From Bacillus subtilis (lineage in GTDB: Bacteria; Pseudomonadota; Alphaproteobacteria; Rhizobiales; Rhizobiaceae): DNA of 64,000 nucleotides. A model generated the notes under the pieces. The model saw only the letters and a program-made list of their open reading frames with translations. It was not told the DNA's origin and did not search any database. The translations under genes and the position numbers were made by a program. Shown here piece by piece: positions 17,246 to 26,265 of the stretch (positions within the stretch are counted from its first letter, which is position 1; each line of letters starts with the position of its first letter). The DNA lies in assembly GCA_021733665.1 (NCBI GenBank), contig JAHREI010000001.1, forward strand, positions 682,001 to 746,000, given 5' to 3'.

Positions 17246-17932
17246 ATGTCCAAAGCAGAAAATGCGCAGGCTACGCCGGCAAATCAGATATTTGACAGGA
17301 TATGGCTCTCTATTGCCGAGCGGAAACTGAAGCCCGGCACCCGCCTCAAAGAAGAAGAACTGGCTGAGATTTTTGATGTCAGCCGTGCGCGTATCCGTCA
17401 GGCACTGGCGACGCTTGAGCGCGAAGGGTTGGTGACAATTCAGGCCAATCGCGGCGCATTTGTCTCTGAACCTTCTGTGGAAGAAGCACGGGATGTATTC
17501 TATGCCCGTCGTGCGATTGAACATCGTGTGGTTGAGCGTCTGTGCGAGCGTATCAATAAAGAGCATGTTGCGCGGCTCAATGCCCATGTGGAAGAAGAGC
17601 GTACAGCCGACCGTCAGGGCAATCGTACAGATGTTATCCGCCTGTCCGGTGGTTTCCATTTATTGCTGGCAGAGCTTGCCGGTTCGTCCTTCCTGTACGG
17701 TATTGTCAAAGACCTGATTTCACGCACATCGCTGATTACAGCCGTTTACCGCTCGCGCCATTTGCATAATTGCGGGCCGGACGAACATCAGGCGATTGTC
17801 GAACATATTGCCCGTGGTGATACGGAAGTGGCGATCAAAGCTGTAATCGAGCATCTCGACCGCGTGGAGTGCGAGCTGGAACTGGAAGATGATAAAGACC
17901 AGTCCTATAATCTGCGTGCTGCGCTGCTTTGA
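17246..17932 (+). CDS. GntR family regulator, FadR/FCD subfamily
   Basis: A 228-residue regulator. The N-terminal GntR winged helix (KPGTRLKEEELAEIFDVSRARIRQ, residues about 25-55) is followed by an all-helical FCD domain (EARDVFYARRAIEH, then HLLLAEL and DEHQAIVEHI). His and Asp residues there usually bind a metal that helps hold a carboxylate ligand. A GGAG ribosome site five bases before the ATG at 17246 fixes the start; an earlier TTG is less likely. It sits directly upstream of the binding protein/amidohydrolase gene set and is its probable repressor. Confidence 0.92.
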   Translation: MSKAENAQATPANQIFDRIWLSIAERKLKPGTRLKEEELAEIFDVSRARIRQALATLEREGLVTIQANRGAFVSEPSVEEARDVFYARRAIEHRVVERLCERINKEHVARLNAHVEEERTADRQGNRTDVIRLSGGFHLLLAELAGSSFLYGIVKDLISRTSLITAVYRSRHLHNCGPDEHQAIVEHIARGDTEVAIKAVIEHLDRVECELELEDDKDQSYNLRAALL

Positions 17933-17958
17933 TCATCATTTCGTAGTTTCAAGATTTT

Positions 17959-17993
17959 AACTCCGGAAACCTTTTGGTTTGCCGGAGTTTTTT
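17959..17993 (+). terminator. Rho-independent terminator after gntR
   Basis: AACTCCGG-AAACC pairs with GGTTT-CCGGAGTT (one bulged G), with a TTTT loop and a following TTTT tail. It separates gntR from the binding protein gene. Confidence 0.88.
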
Positions 17994-18009
17994 GTGCCCT
18001 TTATAATAT

Positions 18010-18032
18010 TTGCTTACAAATATGTTGACAAT
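18010..18032. promoter_or_regulatory. Paired GT-NN-AC motif, candidate GntR operator 1
   Basis: The second core, GTTGAC at 18024-18029, is preceded exactly 12 bases upstream by a weaker core GCTTAC (18012-18017). The stretch TACAAATATGTTG is shared exactly with the site at 29851-29871. It lies about 95 bases before the first binding protein gene. Confidence 0.55.
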
Positions 18033-18123
18033 TATGGCTACATAAAACATCGTTCTGACATGCAATTTACTTTGCCGCTCCAAGGATGGAGGGCGGCTGC
18101 ATATGTCGGCGAGAGGGACGACC

Positions 18124-19701
18124 ATGACTTCATTACTCAAAAAACTTTTATTCTGCACGGTTACGGCAATTGGAGCAGCTGGCATCAGCACCGTATCTTA
18201 TGCGGAAACGCTGCGCTGGGGCGGCGCGCGGGATATTTTCTCACTGGATCCATATTCCTATGGCAGCACCTCCAATCTGGCGTTCCTGAACCATATTTAT
18301 GAAGGTCTGGTGCGCTATACGCCTGAATTCGTTGTTGAACCTGCCCTGGCCACCAGCTGGGAGCTGATTGATAATAAAGTCTGGCGCTTCAAACTGCGCG
18401 AAGGTGTGAAGTTTCAGGATGGTTCCGACTTTACCTCGGCAGACGTTGTGGCTTCGATGAAGCGTGTCAGCCATCCGTCTTCGCCGCTGCGCGGTAATAT
18501 TCCGCTGTTTGTCGGTGCAACGGCTGTTGATGATTATACGGTTGATATTGAGGTCTCATCGCCGAGCCCGCTGTTCCTCAATGACATGACCAATATTTTC
18601 ATGTTCGATGCAGACTGGCTGGTGAAGAACAACTCGGAAATGCCAACCGATGTCGGCGGGCAGGTTGAAGGTTATACCACTTTCCACACCAATGGCACGG
18701 GTCCGTTCAAGCTTGAGAGCCGTGTGCCGGACAGCAAAACCATTCTCGTGAAGCATGACGGCTGGTGGGATAATGCAAAGCACAATCTCGACCGTATTGA
18801 GTTTACGCCGATTGCCTCACCGGCAACCCGCGTGGCCGCATTGCTCTCCGGCGAGATTGATCTGGTGGATGGTGTACCGCTGCAGGACGTGAAGCGTCTG
18901 GAAAGCACACCGAATATTCGCGTTGAACAGCGCCCTGATCTGCGCACTATCAATCTGGTGTTCAACCGTAAGGAAAAGCTGAACGACGGTCGCGATAATT
19001 TCTTCAATGATATTCGTGTGCGTCAGGCGATTGATCATGCAATCGACCGCGATCTGCTGGCAAAACGCGTGATGCGCGGCATGACCCATACAGCGGGTAC
19101 AGTGGTTGCTCCGGAAATTCCGGGCTACACAAAAGAGCTGGATATTCCTACAAAATACGATCCGGAACTGTCTAAGAAACTGCTGGAAGAAGCTGGTGCT
19201 GTCGGTACAGAATTCACCTATCTCTGTATGAATGATGAGAGTGTGAATGAAGAAGATGTGTGCTCGGTCATCGTTACAATGTTGAGCCGCGTCGGCCTGA
19301 AGCCGAAGCTGGATATCGCACCGCGTGCCGTGCAGGCACCTAAGCGTTCCAGTGGTAAATCCGATATGTTTATGATCGGCTGGGCGAATGAACCGACCCT
19401 CGATGCCTATTCTATTCTCGTGCAGGTTCTCTCCACCCGTAAAGGCGCTGCCGGTGTCGCGAATTACGGTGGCTGGTCTTATCCGGAGCTGGATGCACTG
19501 ACTGAAAAAGCGGCTCTGGAAATGGATCGTGACAAACGTCTGGCTCTGGAATCGGAAGCACTGGGTATCGTTAAATCCGAGGTCATCATGGTGCCGCTCC
19601 ATCAGCAGCCAATGGCATGGGCTATGACCGGCAAGGTGGAAGATGTCACCATTCGTGCGGACAATAAACCGCGCCATTGGTTGACACGCATTACCAAATA
19701 A
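18124..19701 (+). CDS. Oligopeptide/opine-type ABC binding protein (family 5), paralogue 1
   Basis: A 525-residue periplasmic binding protein with a Sec signal peptide ending SYA before ETLRWGG. Family 5 features include LDPYSYGS, FLNHIYEGLVRY, LATSWE and the TNGTGPFKLESR segment. The ATG at 18124 follows GAGAGGGA; an ATG seven codons upstream lacks a ribosome site. It has its own promoter region, operator-like site and terminator, and is closely similar along its length to the gene at 19938, so the two look like a tandem duplication. It probably feeds the permease encoded at 21.6-23.6 kb. Confidence 0.93.
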   Translation: MTSLLKKLLFCTVTAIGAAGISTVSYAETLRWGGARDIFSLDPYSYGSTSNLAFLNHIYEGLVRYTPEFVVEPALATSWELIDNKVWRFKLREGVKFQDGSDFTSADVVASMKRVSHPSSPLRGNIPLFVGATAVDDYTVDIEVSSPSPLFLNDMTNIFMFDADWLVKNNSEMPTDVGGQVEGYTTFHTNGTGPFKLESRVPDSKTILVKHDGWWDNAKHNLDRIEFTPIASPATRVAALLSGEIDLVDGVPLQDVKRLESTPNIRVEQRPDLRTINLVFNRKEKLNDGRDNFFNDIRVRQAIDHAIDRDLLAKRVMRGMTHTAGTVVAPEIPGYTKELDIPTKYDPELSKKLLEEAGAVGTEFTYLCMNDESVNEEDVCSVIVTMLSRVGLKPKLDIAPRAVQAPKRSSGKSDMFMIGWANEPTLDAYSILVQVLSTRKGAAGVANYGGWSYPELDALTEKAALEMDRDKRLALESEALGIVKSEVIMVPLHQQPMAWAMTGKVEDVTIRADNKPRHWLTRITK

Positions 19702-19725
19702 TTCTGGCTTTTGCTTGTAAAACAG

Positions 19726-19766
19726 ACAACGCCTGTATGCTCTGCATGCAGGCGTTGTTTTTGTTT
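19726..19766 (+). terminator. Rho-independent terminator after binding protein 1
   Basis: 15-bp stem ACAACGCCTGTATGC/GCATGCAGGCGTTGT (one wobble pair), three-base loop, followed by TTTTTGTTT. Confidence 0.9.
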
Positions 19767-19830
19767 CTCTTACAGAAATTCATGATTGAGTTCACATTGT
19801 GTATCTGCAATTAAAATTTTGCCGGTAATT

Positions 19831-19853
19831 ATGTCGACAATTTAGTTGACAAT
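19831..19853. promoter_or_regulatory. Paired GT-NN-AC motif, candidate GntR operator 2
   Basis: The two cores GTCGAC (19833-19838) and GTTGAC (19845-19850) are spaced 12 bases apart, and GTTGACAAT is identical to operator 1. It lies about 90 bases before the second binding protein gene and its operon. Confidence 0.55.
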
Positions 19854-19937
19854 CAAATCCGGATTCAACACACTCTCTCGCACGGACAAGCACCAATAAG
19901 AGTGAAGAGCCGGTTATCGTTTTTGGGGAACTTAATC

Positions 19938-21509
19938 ATGAAATTCAGAAAATCGATCCTTGCGGGTCTGATGGCTTTCGCATTGAGCCATACCGCCAAT
20001 ATTGCATCTGCTGAAACACTGCGCTGGGGAGCTGCGCATGATGTTTATTCGCTTGATCCGTATTCCTATGGTGACAGCTATACGATTGCTTTTCTCAATC
20101 ACGTTTACGAAGGCCTTGTGCGCTATAATGCTGATCTGAAGATCGAGCCTGCACTGGCCACCAGCTGGGAAGTCGTGGGTGAAAACACATGGCGCTTTAG
20201 CTTGCGCAAAGATGTGAAATTCCATAACGGCGCAGATTTCACGGCTAATGACGTATTGGCCTCGCTCACCCGTGTGAGCCATCCGACATCACCGCTGCGC
20301 GGTAATCTTCCAGCCTATAAGTCAGCGAAAATTGTTGACGATCATACCATCGATATCGAGCTGACCGGCCCATATCCGCTGCTGCTCAATGACCTGACCA
20401 ATATCTTCATTTTTGATGAGAAGTGGCTGGTTGATAATGATTCTCTGCTGCCGACCGATGTGGGCGGGCAGAAGGAAGGCTATGCCACCTATAATACCAA
20501 TGGCACAGGGCCGTTTAAGCTGGAAAGCCGTGTACCGGACAGCAAAACTGTTCTGCTGAAATTTGACGGCTGGTGGGATAAGCCGCAGCATAATATCGAC
20601 AAGATTGAATTCACGCCGATCATTTCCTCCGCAACCCGCGTTGCCGCGCTTCTTGGCGGAGATGTGGATTATACCGATTCCGCGCCGACACAGGATATGG
20701 CGCGTCTGGCAGCTGCGCCGGGATTGCGCCTGCTGGAGCGTACGGATTTGCGTACTGTATTCGTCGGCTTCCAGCGTCGTGAAAAACTGCACAATGGTGC
20801 GGAAAACCATTTCAATAAGCTGGGTGTCCGTCAGGCTGTTGCCCATGCGCTGGATATGGATCTGATCAAGAAGCGCATTATGCGTGATAAGTCCCGCAAT
20901 GCCGGTACGATTATTGCGCCGGAAATTCCGGGCTATACCAAAGAGCTGGATGAGCTCTATGGCTATGATCTGGACAAAGCCAAAGCGCTGTTGAAGGAAA
21001 ATGGTGCCGAGGGCTTCCCGTTCACACTGGTCTGTACCTATGAAAACTACCTGAACGAAGAAGAACTGTGCAACGGCATGATCTCCATGCTGACCCGTGC
21101 CGGTTTCAAACCGTCGCTGGATATCGGACCGACAGCTGTTCAGGCACCAAAGCGCACAGCCGGTCAGGCTGATGCCTATGTGCTTGGCTGGGCGAATGAG
21201 CCGATGCTCGACAGCTATTCCATTCTGATGCAGGTCATTCAGACTAAGTCCGGCGTTGCCGGCGTGTTTAACTGGGGTGGTTGGTCTTATCCGGAACTCG
21301 ATGAGCTGGTCACGAAAGCCGCCACGGAAATGGATCGCGAGAAGCGTCTGGCCTTGCAGACCAAAGCTCTGGAAATCGTGAAAAAGGAAATCATCCAGCT
21401 GCCGCTGCATCAGCAGCCGATTGCCTGGGTGCTGACCGATAAGGTGGAAAGCGTGGTGCAGCAGGCTGATAACAAGCCGCGTCACTGGCTGACAGTCCTT
21501 AAAAAATAA
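19938..21509 (+). CDS. Oligopeptide/opine-type ABC binding protein (family 5), paralogue 2
   Basis: A 523-residue binding protein with a signal peptide ending ASA before ETLRWGA. It shares LDPYSYGDS, FLNHVYEGLVRY, ALATSWE, TNGTGPFKLESRVPDSKT and the C-terminal DNKPRHWLT end with the protein at 18124. The ATG at 19938 follows GGGGAA. It heads the operon that continues with two permeases, two amidohydrolases and two ATPases. A strong hairpin follows the gene. The two paralogues may give the transporter two ligand ranges. Confidence 0.93.
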   Translation: MKFRKSILAGLMAFALSHTANIASAETLRWGAAHDVYSLDPYSYGDSYTIAFLNHVYEGLVRYNADLKIEPALATSWEVVGENTWRFSLRKDVKFHNGADFTANDVLASLTRVSHPTSPLRGNLPAYKSAKIVDDHTIDIELTGPYPLLLNDLTNIFIFDEKWLVDNDSLLPTDVGGQKEGYATYNTNGTGPFKLESRVPDSKTVLLKFDGWWDKPQHNIDKIEFTPIISSATRVAALLGGDVDYTDSAPTQDMARLAAAPGLRLLERTDLRTVFVGFQRREKLHNGAENHFNKLGVRQAVAHALDMDLIKKRIMRDKSRNAGTIIAPEIPGYTKELDELYGYDLDKAKALLKENGAEGFPFTLVCTYENYLNEEELCNGMISMLTRAGFKPSLDIGPTAVQAPKRTAGQADAYVLGWANEPMLDSYSILMQVIQTKSGVAGVFNWGGWSYPELDELVTKAATEMDREKRLALQTKALEIVKKEIIQLPLHQQPIAWVLTDKVESVVQQADNKPRHWLTVLKK

Positions 21510-21516
21510 CAAGTTT

Positions 21517-21551
21517 GGCCGTGCCGCAAGGGAAGAAGTTGCGGCACGGCC
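21517..21551. promoter_or_regulatory. Intercistronic stem-loop after binding protein 2
   Basis: Perfect 13-bp stem GGCCGTGCCGCAA/TTGCGGCACGGCC with a 9-base loop and no T-run. Stable hairpins 3' of binding protein genes commonly raise their mRNA level relative to the permeases; that role is inferred. Confidence 0.65.
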
Positions 21552-21624
21552 TGATGATGACTGAAATAAAAGAGTGGTGAATAGGTGCGGTAACGTGCAG
21601 ATTACCCTTGGGAGAGAAAACTGA

Positions 21625-22596
21625 ATGCTTGTATTTATTATCAAGCGACTGGCAAATGCGGCAATGGTTATGCTTGCTGTGGCATTGCTGGCTTTCATGA
21701 TTTTCCGTTTTGCAGGCGATCCTGTGGAACTGATGGCCAATGAGCAGATGAGCCAGATCGACCGCGATGCTTTGCGTGAACGGTTAGGTCTGAATGACGG
21801 CTTCATCACGCAATATGCGCGCTTTGTCAGCGATGCAGTGCAGGGCAATTTCGGTATTTCTTACCGTAACGGTCAGGAAGTACTGGGGCTGATTGCCGAG
21901 AGCTTTCCTGCCACCATGGAACTGGTTATTGTTGCCACATTGCTGTCCCTGATCATCGGTATTCCGATGGGGGTTATTACCGCAATTCATCGCGGAAAAT
22001 GGTATACTGAATTATTCCAGTTCTCCTCAATTATCGGGGTGTCATTGCCAAGCTTTGTGGTCGGTATTCTGCTGATCCTGCTCTTCTCCGTTACACTAGG
22101 CTGGTTACCGGCATTCGGACGTGGCGATGTGGTGCAGCTCGGTTGGTGGTCAACCGGATTTCTCACCCATTCCGGCCGTATGGCGCTGATCCTGCCATCC
22201 ATTGCGCTGTCGCTTTACCAGATTACACTGATCATGCGTCTGGTGCGTGCGGAAATGCTGGAAACCCTGCGTTCTGATTTCGTGAAATTTGCCCGCGCCC
22301 GTGGTATTCCGCGCTACCGGATTTACTTCCGCCATGCATTGCGCAACTGCCTGATGCCGGTTGTCACCATGACGGCGATGAATATCGGTTCTCTGATTGC
22401 TTTTGCGCTGATCACCGAAACGGTGTTCCAGTGGCCGGGTATGGGGATGCTGTTTATTCAGGCGGTAACTTTCATCGATATTCCGGTGATGGCAGCCTAT
22501 CTCTGCATCGTTTCTTTCATCTTTGTTGCGCTGAACACGCTGGTTGATATCACCTATGCTGTGATTGATCCGCGCCTGCGCGCCGCTACACGTTAA
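21625..22596 (+). CDS. Dipeptide/oligopeptide-type ABC permease (DppB-like)
   Basis: A 323-residue permease beginning MLVFIIKRL, as is usual for DppB/OppB proteins. It has about six membrane segments and the ARARGIPRYRIYFRHALRN cytoplasmic loop of family 5 permeases. GGGAGAG lies nine bases before the ATG. It is followed ten bases later by its DppC partner. Both belong to the importer served by the two upstream binding proteins. Confidence 0.93.
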   Translation: MLVFIIKRLANAAMVMLAVALLAFMIFRFAGDPVELMANEQMSQIDRDALRERLGLNDGFITQYARFVSDAVQGNFGISYRNGQEVLGLIAESFPATMELVIVATLLSLIIGIPMGVITAIHRGKWYTELFQFSSIIGVSLPSFVVGILLILLFSVTLGWLPAFGRGDVVQLGWWSTGFLTHSGRMALILPSIALSLYQITLIMRLVRAEMLETLRSDFVKFARARGIPRYRIYFRHALRNCLMPVVTMTAMNIGSLIAFALITETVFQWPGMGMLFIQAVTFIDIPVMAAYLCIVSFIFVALNTLVDITYAVIDPRLRAATR

Positions 22597-22606
22597 AGGG
22601 GCATCC

Positions 22607-23554
22607 ATGACCGACAATATAAACGCCCCGCTTGCTAACCAAAAATCGCGCTGGCAGCGTATGAAAGACAGCGATCTGTGGTGGTCATTCACCCGTAACA
22701 AACCGGCAATGGTCTCAGCTGTTCTTTTGACGCTGATGATCGTGACCGCCTTTGCCGCGCCGTTGATCGCACCGCAAAATCCGTTTGATCCGGCGCAGCT
22801 GGATCTGTGGAACTCCGAACTGCCGCCGATCTGGAATGCAGACGGACAGTGGCCATATCTGCTGGGGACTGATACGCAGGGTCGCGATATTCTTTCGGCT
22901 ATTCTTTATGGCTCGCGGATTTCCATTCTGATCGGTGTAGCCTCGGTATTCCTGTCGCTGGTGATCGGTCTGAGCTTTGGTCTGATCGCCGGTTATATGC
23001 AAGGCATTATCGACAATCTGCTGATGCGTATCGGTGACGTGCTGCTTTCAATTCCGACCATTCTGATCGCTATTCTGGTCAGCGCGGTGGTGCGTCAGAT
23101 GTTGCCTGCCGATCTGCGCGACTATGCGGCTGCCGGTGTTCTGGTATTGGCGATCACTTTGTCGGGCTGGGTACAATATGCGCGTACCGTGCGTGCGCAG
23201 ACGATTGTTGAACGCTCCAAGGAATATGTGCAGGCTGCGCGTTTGCTCAAGGTGCCTGCGCGCCGCATTATGATGTATCATATTCTGCCGAATACGCTGA
23301 CGCCGATTCTTGTGGCTGCGACGCTCAATTTCGGTATGGCTATCCTCACCGAAGCTACACTTTCCTTCCTTGGTATCGGTATGCCGCCGAGCCAGCCGAG
23401 CCTTGGCACGCTGATCCGTCTTGGCAATCAGTTCCTGTTCTCCGGTCTGTGGTGGATTACCGTTTTCCCTGTCTTGCAGCTCTGCCTGCTGGTTGTCGCC
23501 GTAAACGTGCTTGGTGACTGGCTGCGCGATGCTCTCAATCCTAAACTGAGGTAA
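22607..23554 (+). CDS. Dipeptide/oligopeptide-type ABC permease (DppC-like)
   Basis: A 315-residue permease with a cytoplasmic N-terminus, then the PQNPFDPAQ and LLGTDTQGRDILS stretches that mark DppC/OppC. The EAA-type loop reads VQAARLLKVPARRIMMYHILPN. The ATG at 22607 follows AAAGGGG. The next gene, an amidohydrolase, begins five bases after its stop, so enzyme and transporter are cotranscribed. Confidence 0.93.
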   Translation: MTDNINAPLANQKSRWQRMKDSDLWWSFTRNKPAMVSAVLLTLMIVTAFAAPLIAPQNPFDPAQLDLWNSELPPIWNADGQWPYLLGTDTQGRDILSAILYGSRISILIGVASVFLSLVIGLSFGLIAGYMQGIIDNLLMRIGDVLLSIPTILIAILVSAVVRQMLPADLRDYAAAGVLVLAITLSGWVQYARTVRAQTIVERSKEYVQAARLLKVPARRIMMYHILPNTLTPILVAATLNFGMAILTEATLSFLGIGMPPSQPSLGTLIRLGNQFLFSGLWWITVFPVLQLCLLVVAVNVLGDWLRDALNPKLR

Positions 23555-23559
23555 AAATT

Positions 23560-24753
23560 ATGTCTGATCTTTTGTTACGCAATGTGCGCCCTCATGCAGG
23601 TCAAGCCACAGATATTCTGATCCGCAATGGCCGTATCGCTGAATATGGCACAAACCTCAGTGCGGATGGTGTTGCTGTTGAAGATGGTCAGGGACATATT
23701 GTAATCCCTGGTCTGATTGATGCCCATACCCATCTGGATAAAACCAATTGGGGTCTCGACTGGCATGTGAACGGCAAGCAGGCGAGTTTGCGCGAGCGTA
23801 TTGATTTTGAACGTGAAAAGCGTCTTGAAATCGGTCTCGACCCGCATATTCAGTCGATGCGCCATGCGATTGGCCTGATCGCTCACGGTTCCAGCCATAT
23901 CCGCAGCCATGTGGATATTGATACGACCCATGGTCTGAAAATTCTCGAAGGCGTGTTTGAAACCCGCGAGAAACTTAAAGACCTGATCGACATCGAAATT
24001 GTGGCTTTCCCGCAATCCGGTCTGATGGTGATGCCGGGTACACTGGAATTGCTGGATGAAGCGCTGCGTCAGGGCTGTGAAGTGCTGGGCGGTATCGACC
24101 CTTGCGGCATCGACCGTGATCCGAAAGGCCAGCTGGATGCGCTGTTTGCGCTTGCAGTGAAACATGGCAAGCCGATTGATATTCACCTGCACGAACTGGG
24201 TGAACTCGGTGCTTTCACCATGGAACTGATCTTTGAACGTATCCGCGCCAATGGCATGCAGGGTAAGGTCGCAATCAGCCACGCTTTCACACTCGGTGCC
24301 AATGATTATCTGCGTGTTTCGAGCCTGCTTGAGCAGCTTCGCGAGCTTGATGTGGCTATTCTCACCACCGGCGCACCTTCTGTTCCGGTGCCATCTGTGC
24401 TGCGCCTTAAAGAAGCTGGTATCCGCATGGGTGCCGGTTGTGACGGTATCCGCGACACATGGGGCCCGTGGGGACAGCCGGATATGATTGACCGTGCCAA
24501 AGTGATCGGCATGAAAAACGGCCTGCGTCGTGACGTTGATCTGGAGCATGTGCTGCATATCTGCTCGCAGGGCGGTGCCGATGTGATGCAGCTGGAGGGC
24601 TATGGTCTGGATGTTGGCTGCAAGGCTGACATGACATTGCTCACCGGTCAGACACTGGCTCATGCCGTTGTTGATGTGGCACCACGCCCGCTGGTGATTA
24701 AAGGCGGTCGTGTCACTGCGCGCAACGGTACTGCTGTGGTGGAAATGCCATGA
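23560..24753 (+). CDS. Amidohydrolase, cytosine deaminase (CodA/AtzC)-like
   Basis: A 397-residue metal-dependent hydrolase. The metal site HxH is His56-Thr-His58 (PGLIDAHTHLDKT). Later landmarks are HIRSHVDIDTT, DIHLHELGE (with the catalytic Glu of CodA-type enzymes), ISHAFTLG and GCDGIRDTWGPWG (metal Asp). This order matches cytosine deaminase and N-isopropylammelide hydrolase. It would deaminate or open a cyclic amidine or amide in the cytoplasm. It sits between permease and ATPase genes and overlaps the next amidohydrolase by four bases, so the imported compound is its likely substrate. Confidence 0.9.
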   Translation: MSDLLLRNVRPHAGQATDILIRNGRIAEYGTNLSADGVAVEDGQGHIVIPGLIDAHTHLDKTNWGLDWHVNGKQASLRERIDFEREKRLEIGLDPHIQSMRHAIGLIAHGSSHIRSHVDIDTTHGLKILEGVFETREKLKDLIDIEIVAFPQSGLMVMPGTLELLDEALRQGCEVLGGIDPCGIDRDPKGQLDALFALAVKHGKPIDIHLHELGELGAFTMELIFERIRANGMQGKVAISHAFTLGANDYLRVSSLLEQLRELDVAILTTGAPSVPVPSVLRLKEAGIRMGAGCDGIRDTWGPWGQPDMIDRAKVIGMKNGLRRDVDLEHVLHICSQGGADVMQLEGYGLDVGCKADMTLLTGQTLAHAVVDVAPRPLVIKGGRVTARNGTAVVEMP

Positions 24754-26264
24754 CTGACAAGACACAATTCACTGCACTTGAAAGCCTGAAACTGGGTGCG
24801 CGCCCAAGCGGGCGCACACTGCTTACAGCACAATGGGTGCTGGGGTATATTGATGGCCAGCATCGTCTGTATAAAAACGGTGAAGTGGTGATCGAAGACG
24901 GCACTGTGCTGTTTGTCGGTCATGATTTTGCCGGTGAGGTTGCACGCCGTATTGATCTGGGCAATGCGCTCATCAGTCCGGGGTTGATTGATCTCGATGC
25001 GCTGTCCGATCTCGACACGACCATTCTCGGTATTGACCATCATCCGGGTTGGGCGAAAGGCCGTGTCTGGCCGAAATCCTATATCGATAGCGGCCCTTAT
25101 GAAATGTACAGCCAAGATGAGCTGGCATTCCAGAAGCGCTTTGCTTTTGGCCAGCTGCTGCAAAACGGTATTACTACTGCAGCACCGATTGCCTCTTTAT
25201 TTTACCGCGAATGGGGCGAAACCGTTGCGGAATTTGATGCGGCTGCGGATGCGGCCGGTGATCTCGGCCTGCGTGTTTACTTAAGCCCTGCTTACCGTTC
25301 CGGCGGCATGATGTTGGAAAAACCGGGGAAGATTGTACCGGTCTTTAACGAAGAGCGCGGCTTTGCCGGTCTTAAAGATGCTGCGGATTACATCACCCGT
25401 CAGAATGGCCGTCATGGCGATCTGGTGCGTGGTATGCTGGCGCCGGATCGCGTCGAAACCTGTACCGCTGATCTGTTGAAGCGCACGCAGGATGTGGCGC
25501 GTGAACTGGATTGTAAAATCCGTTTGCATATGGCGCAGGGTCAGATGGAAGTGGAAACCGTGCGCAGCCTTCACGGCACCACTGCGCCGGTCTGGCTCAA
25601 CAGCCTTGGTGTACTCAATGACCGGATTATTGCTCCTCATGCCACCAATGCTACAGATGAAGATCTGACGCTATACGCGCAAAATAATGTGTCGATCATT
25701 CATTGTCCGCTGGTATCATCCCGTGGCGGCAGCACACTGAAGTCGTTCTCCAGTGTGAAAAAGCGCGGCATCAATATTGCTATGGGCACCGACACCACAC
25801 CGCCCGATATGTTGATGAACCTGCTGATCGGGTTGATTACCTGCCGTATCAATGACGGTACACCGGAAAGCATCCGCTGTGCTGATCTGTTTGATGCAGC
25901 GACACTGGGCGGCGCTAAAGCACTGGGACGCGATGATCTTGGCCGTCTGCAGGCAGGTGCCAAGGCTGACATCGCCGTGTTCGGCCTTGATGATACATTC
26001 ATGGCACCAAGCATTGATCCGATCACCACACTGGTCACCGGCGGTTCCGGCAAAGTTACCAAGGCTGTGTTTGTGGATGGTCGTCTGTCAATGCGCCATG
26101 GTGAAGTTGCAGGCATTGATATGCAGGCAGCACGCGCACAGGCACAGGCGCAATATAATGGCCTGATCGCTAAATATCCTGAGCGTTCCTACAATAATCC
26201 GCCGGTATCAGAGATTTTTCCGCCGAGCTATCCGCTGGCCGGAAAACACGGAGAGGAAGCATAA
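24750..26264 (+). CDS. Amidohydrolase family (chlorohydrolase/TRZ-like) with altered metal site
   Basis: A 504-residue protein of the ATZ/TRZ-type amidohydrolase fold. Near residue 83 the usual HxH metal motif is replaced: GLIDLDALSDLD puts Asp-Ala-Leu where His-Thr-His is expected. Later positions are kept: RLHMAQGQ, IAPHATNATDEDL, and MGTDTTPPDM with the metal Asp. The C-terminal composite strand SIDPITTLVTGG and VFVDGR is normal. The loss of HxH suggests a mononuclear or modified site, or binding without classic hydrolysis. It overlaps the CodA-like gene by four bases and precedes the ATPase gene by one base. Confidence 0.85.
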   Translation: MTDKTQFTALESLKLGARPSGRTLLTAQWVLGYIDGQHRLYKNGEVVIEDGTVLFVGHDFAGEVARRIDLGNALISPGLIDLDALSDLDTTILGIDHHPGWAKGRVWPKSYIDSGPYEMYSQDELAFQKRFAFGQLLQNGITTAAPIASLFYREWGETVAEFDAAADAAGDLGLRVYLSPAYRSGGMMLEKPGKIVPVFNEERGFAGLKDAADYITRQNGRHGDLVRGMLAPDRVETCTADLLKRTQDVARELDCKIRLHMAQGQMEVETVRSLHGTTAPVWLNSLGVLNDRIIAPHATNATDEDLTLYAQNNVSIIHCPLVSSRGGSTLKSFSSVKKRGINIAMGTDTTPPDMLMNLLIGLITCRINDGTPESIRCADLFDAATLGGAKALGRDDLGRLQAGAKADIAVFGLDDTFMAPSIDPITTLVTGGSGKVTKAVFVDGRLSMRHGEVAGIDMQAARAQAQAQYNGLIAKYPERSYNNPPVSEIFPPSYPLAGKHGEEA

Positions 26265-26265
26265 T

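Noticed and set aside
18817-19677. Open frame of 286 codons on the minus strand, opposite the first binding protein gene
   Set aside because: Same reason: antisense shadow with no domain, and it resembles the antisense frame of the paralogue because the sense genes are duplicated.
20322-21848. Open frame of 508 codons on the minus strand, opposite the second binding protein gene
   Set aside because: It is the complement of a well-supported gene with signal peptide and family 5 motifs. It has no recognisable domain and an odd Arg/Gln/His-rich composition typical of antisense frames.
23575-24765. Open frame of 396 codons on the minus strand, opposite the CodA-like amidohydrolase
   Set aside because: The plus strand carries all metal motifs of the amidohydrolase; the antisense frame shows no domain and no ribosome site consistent with an operon.
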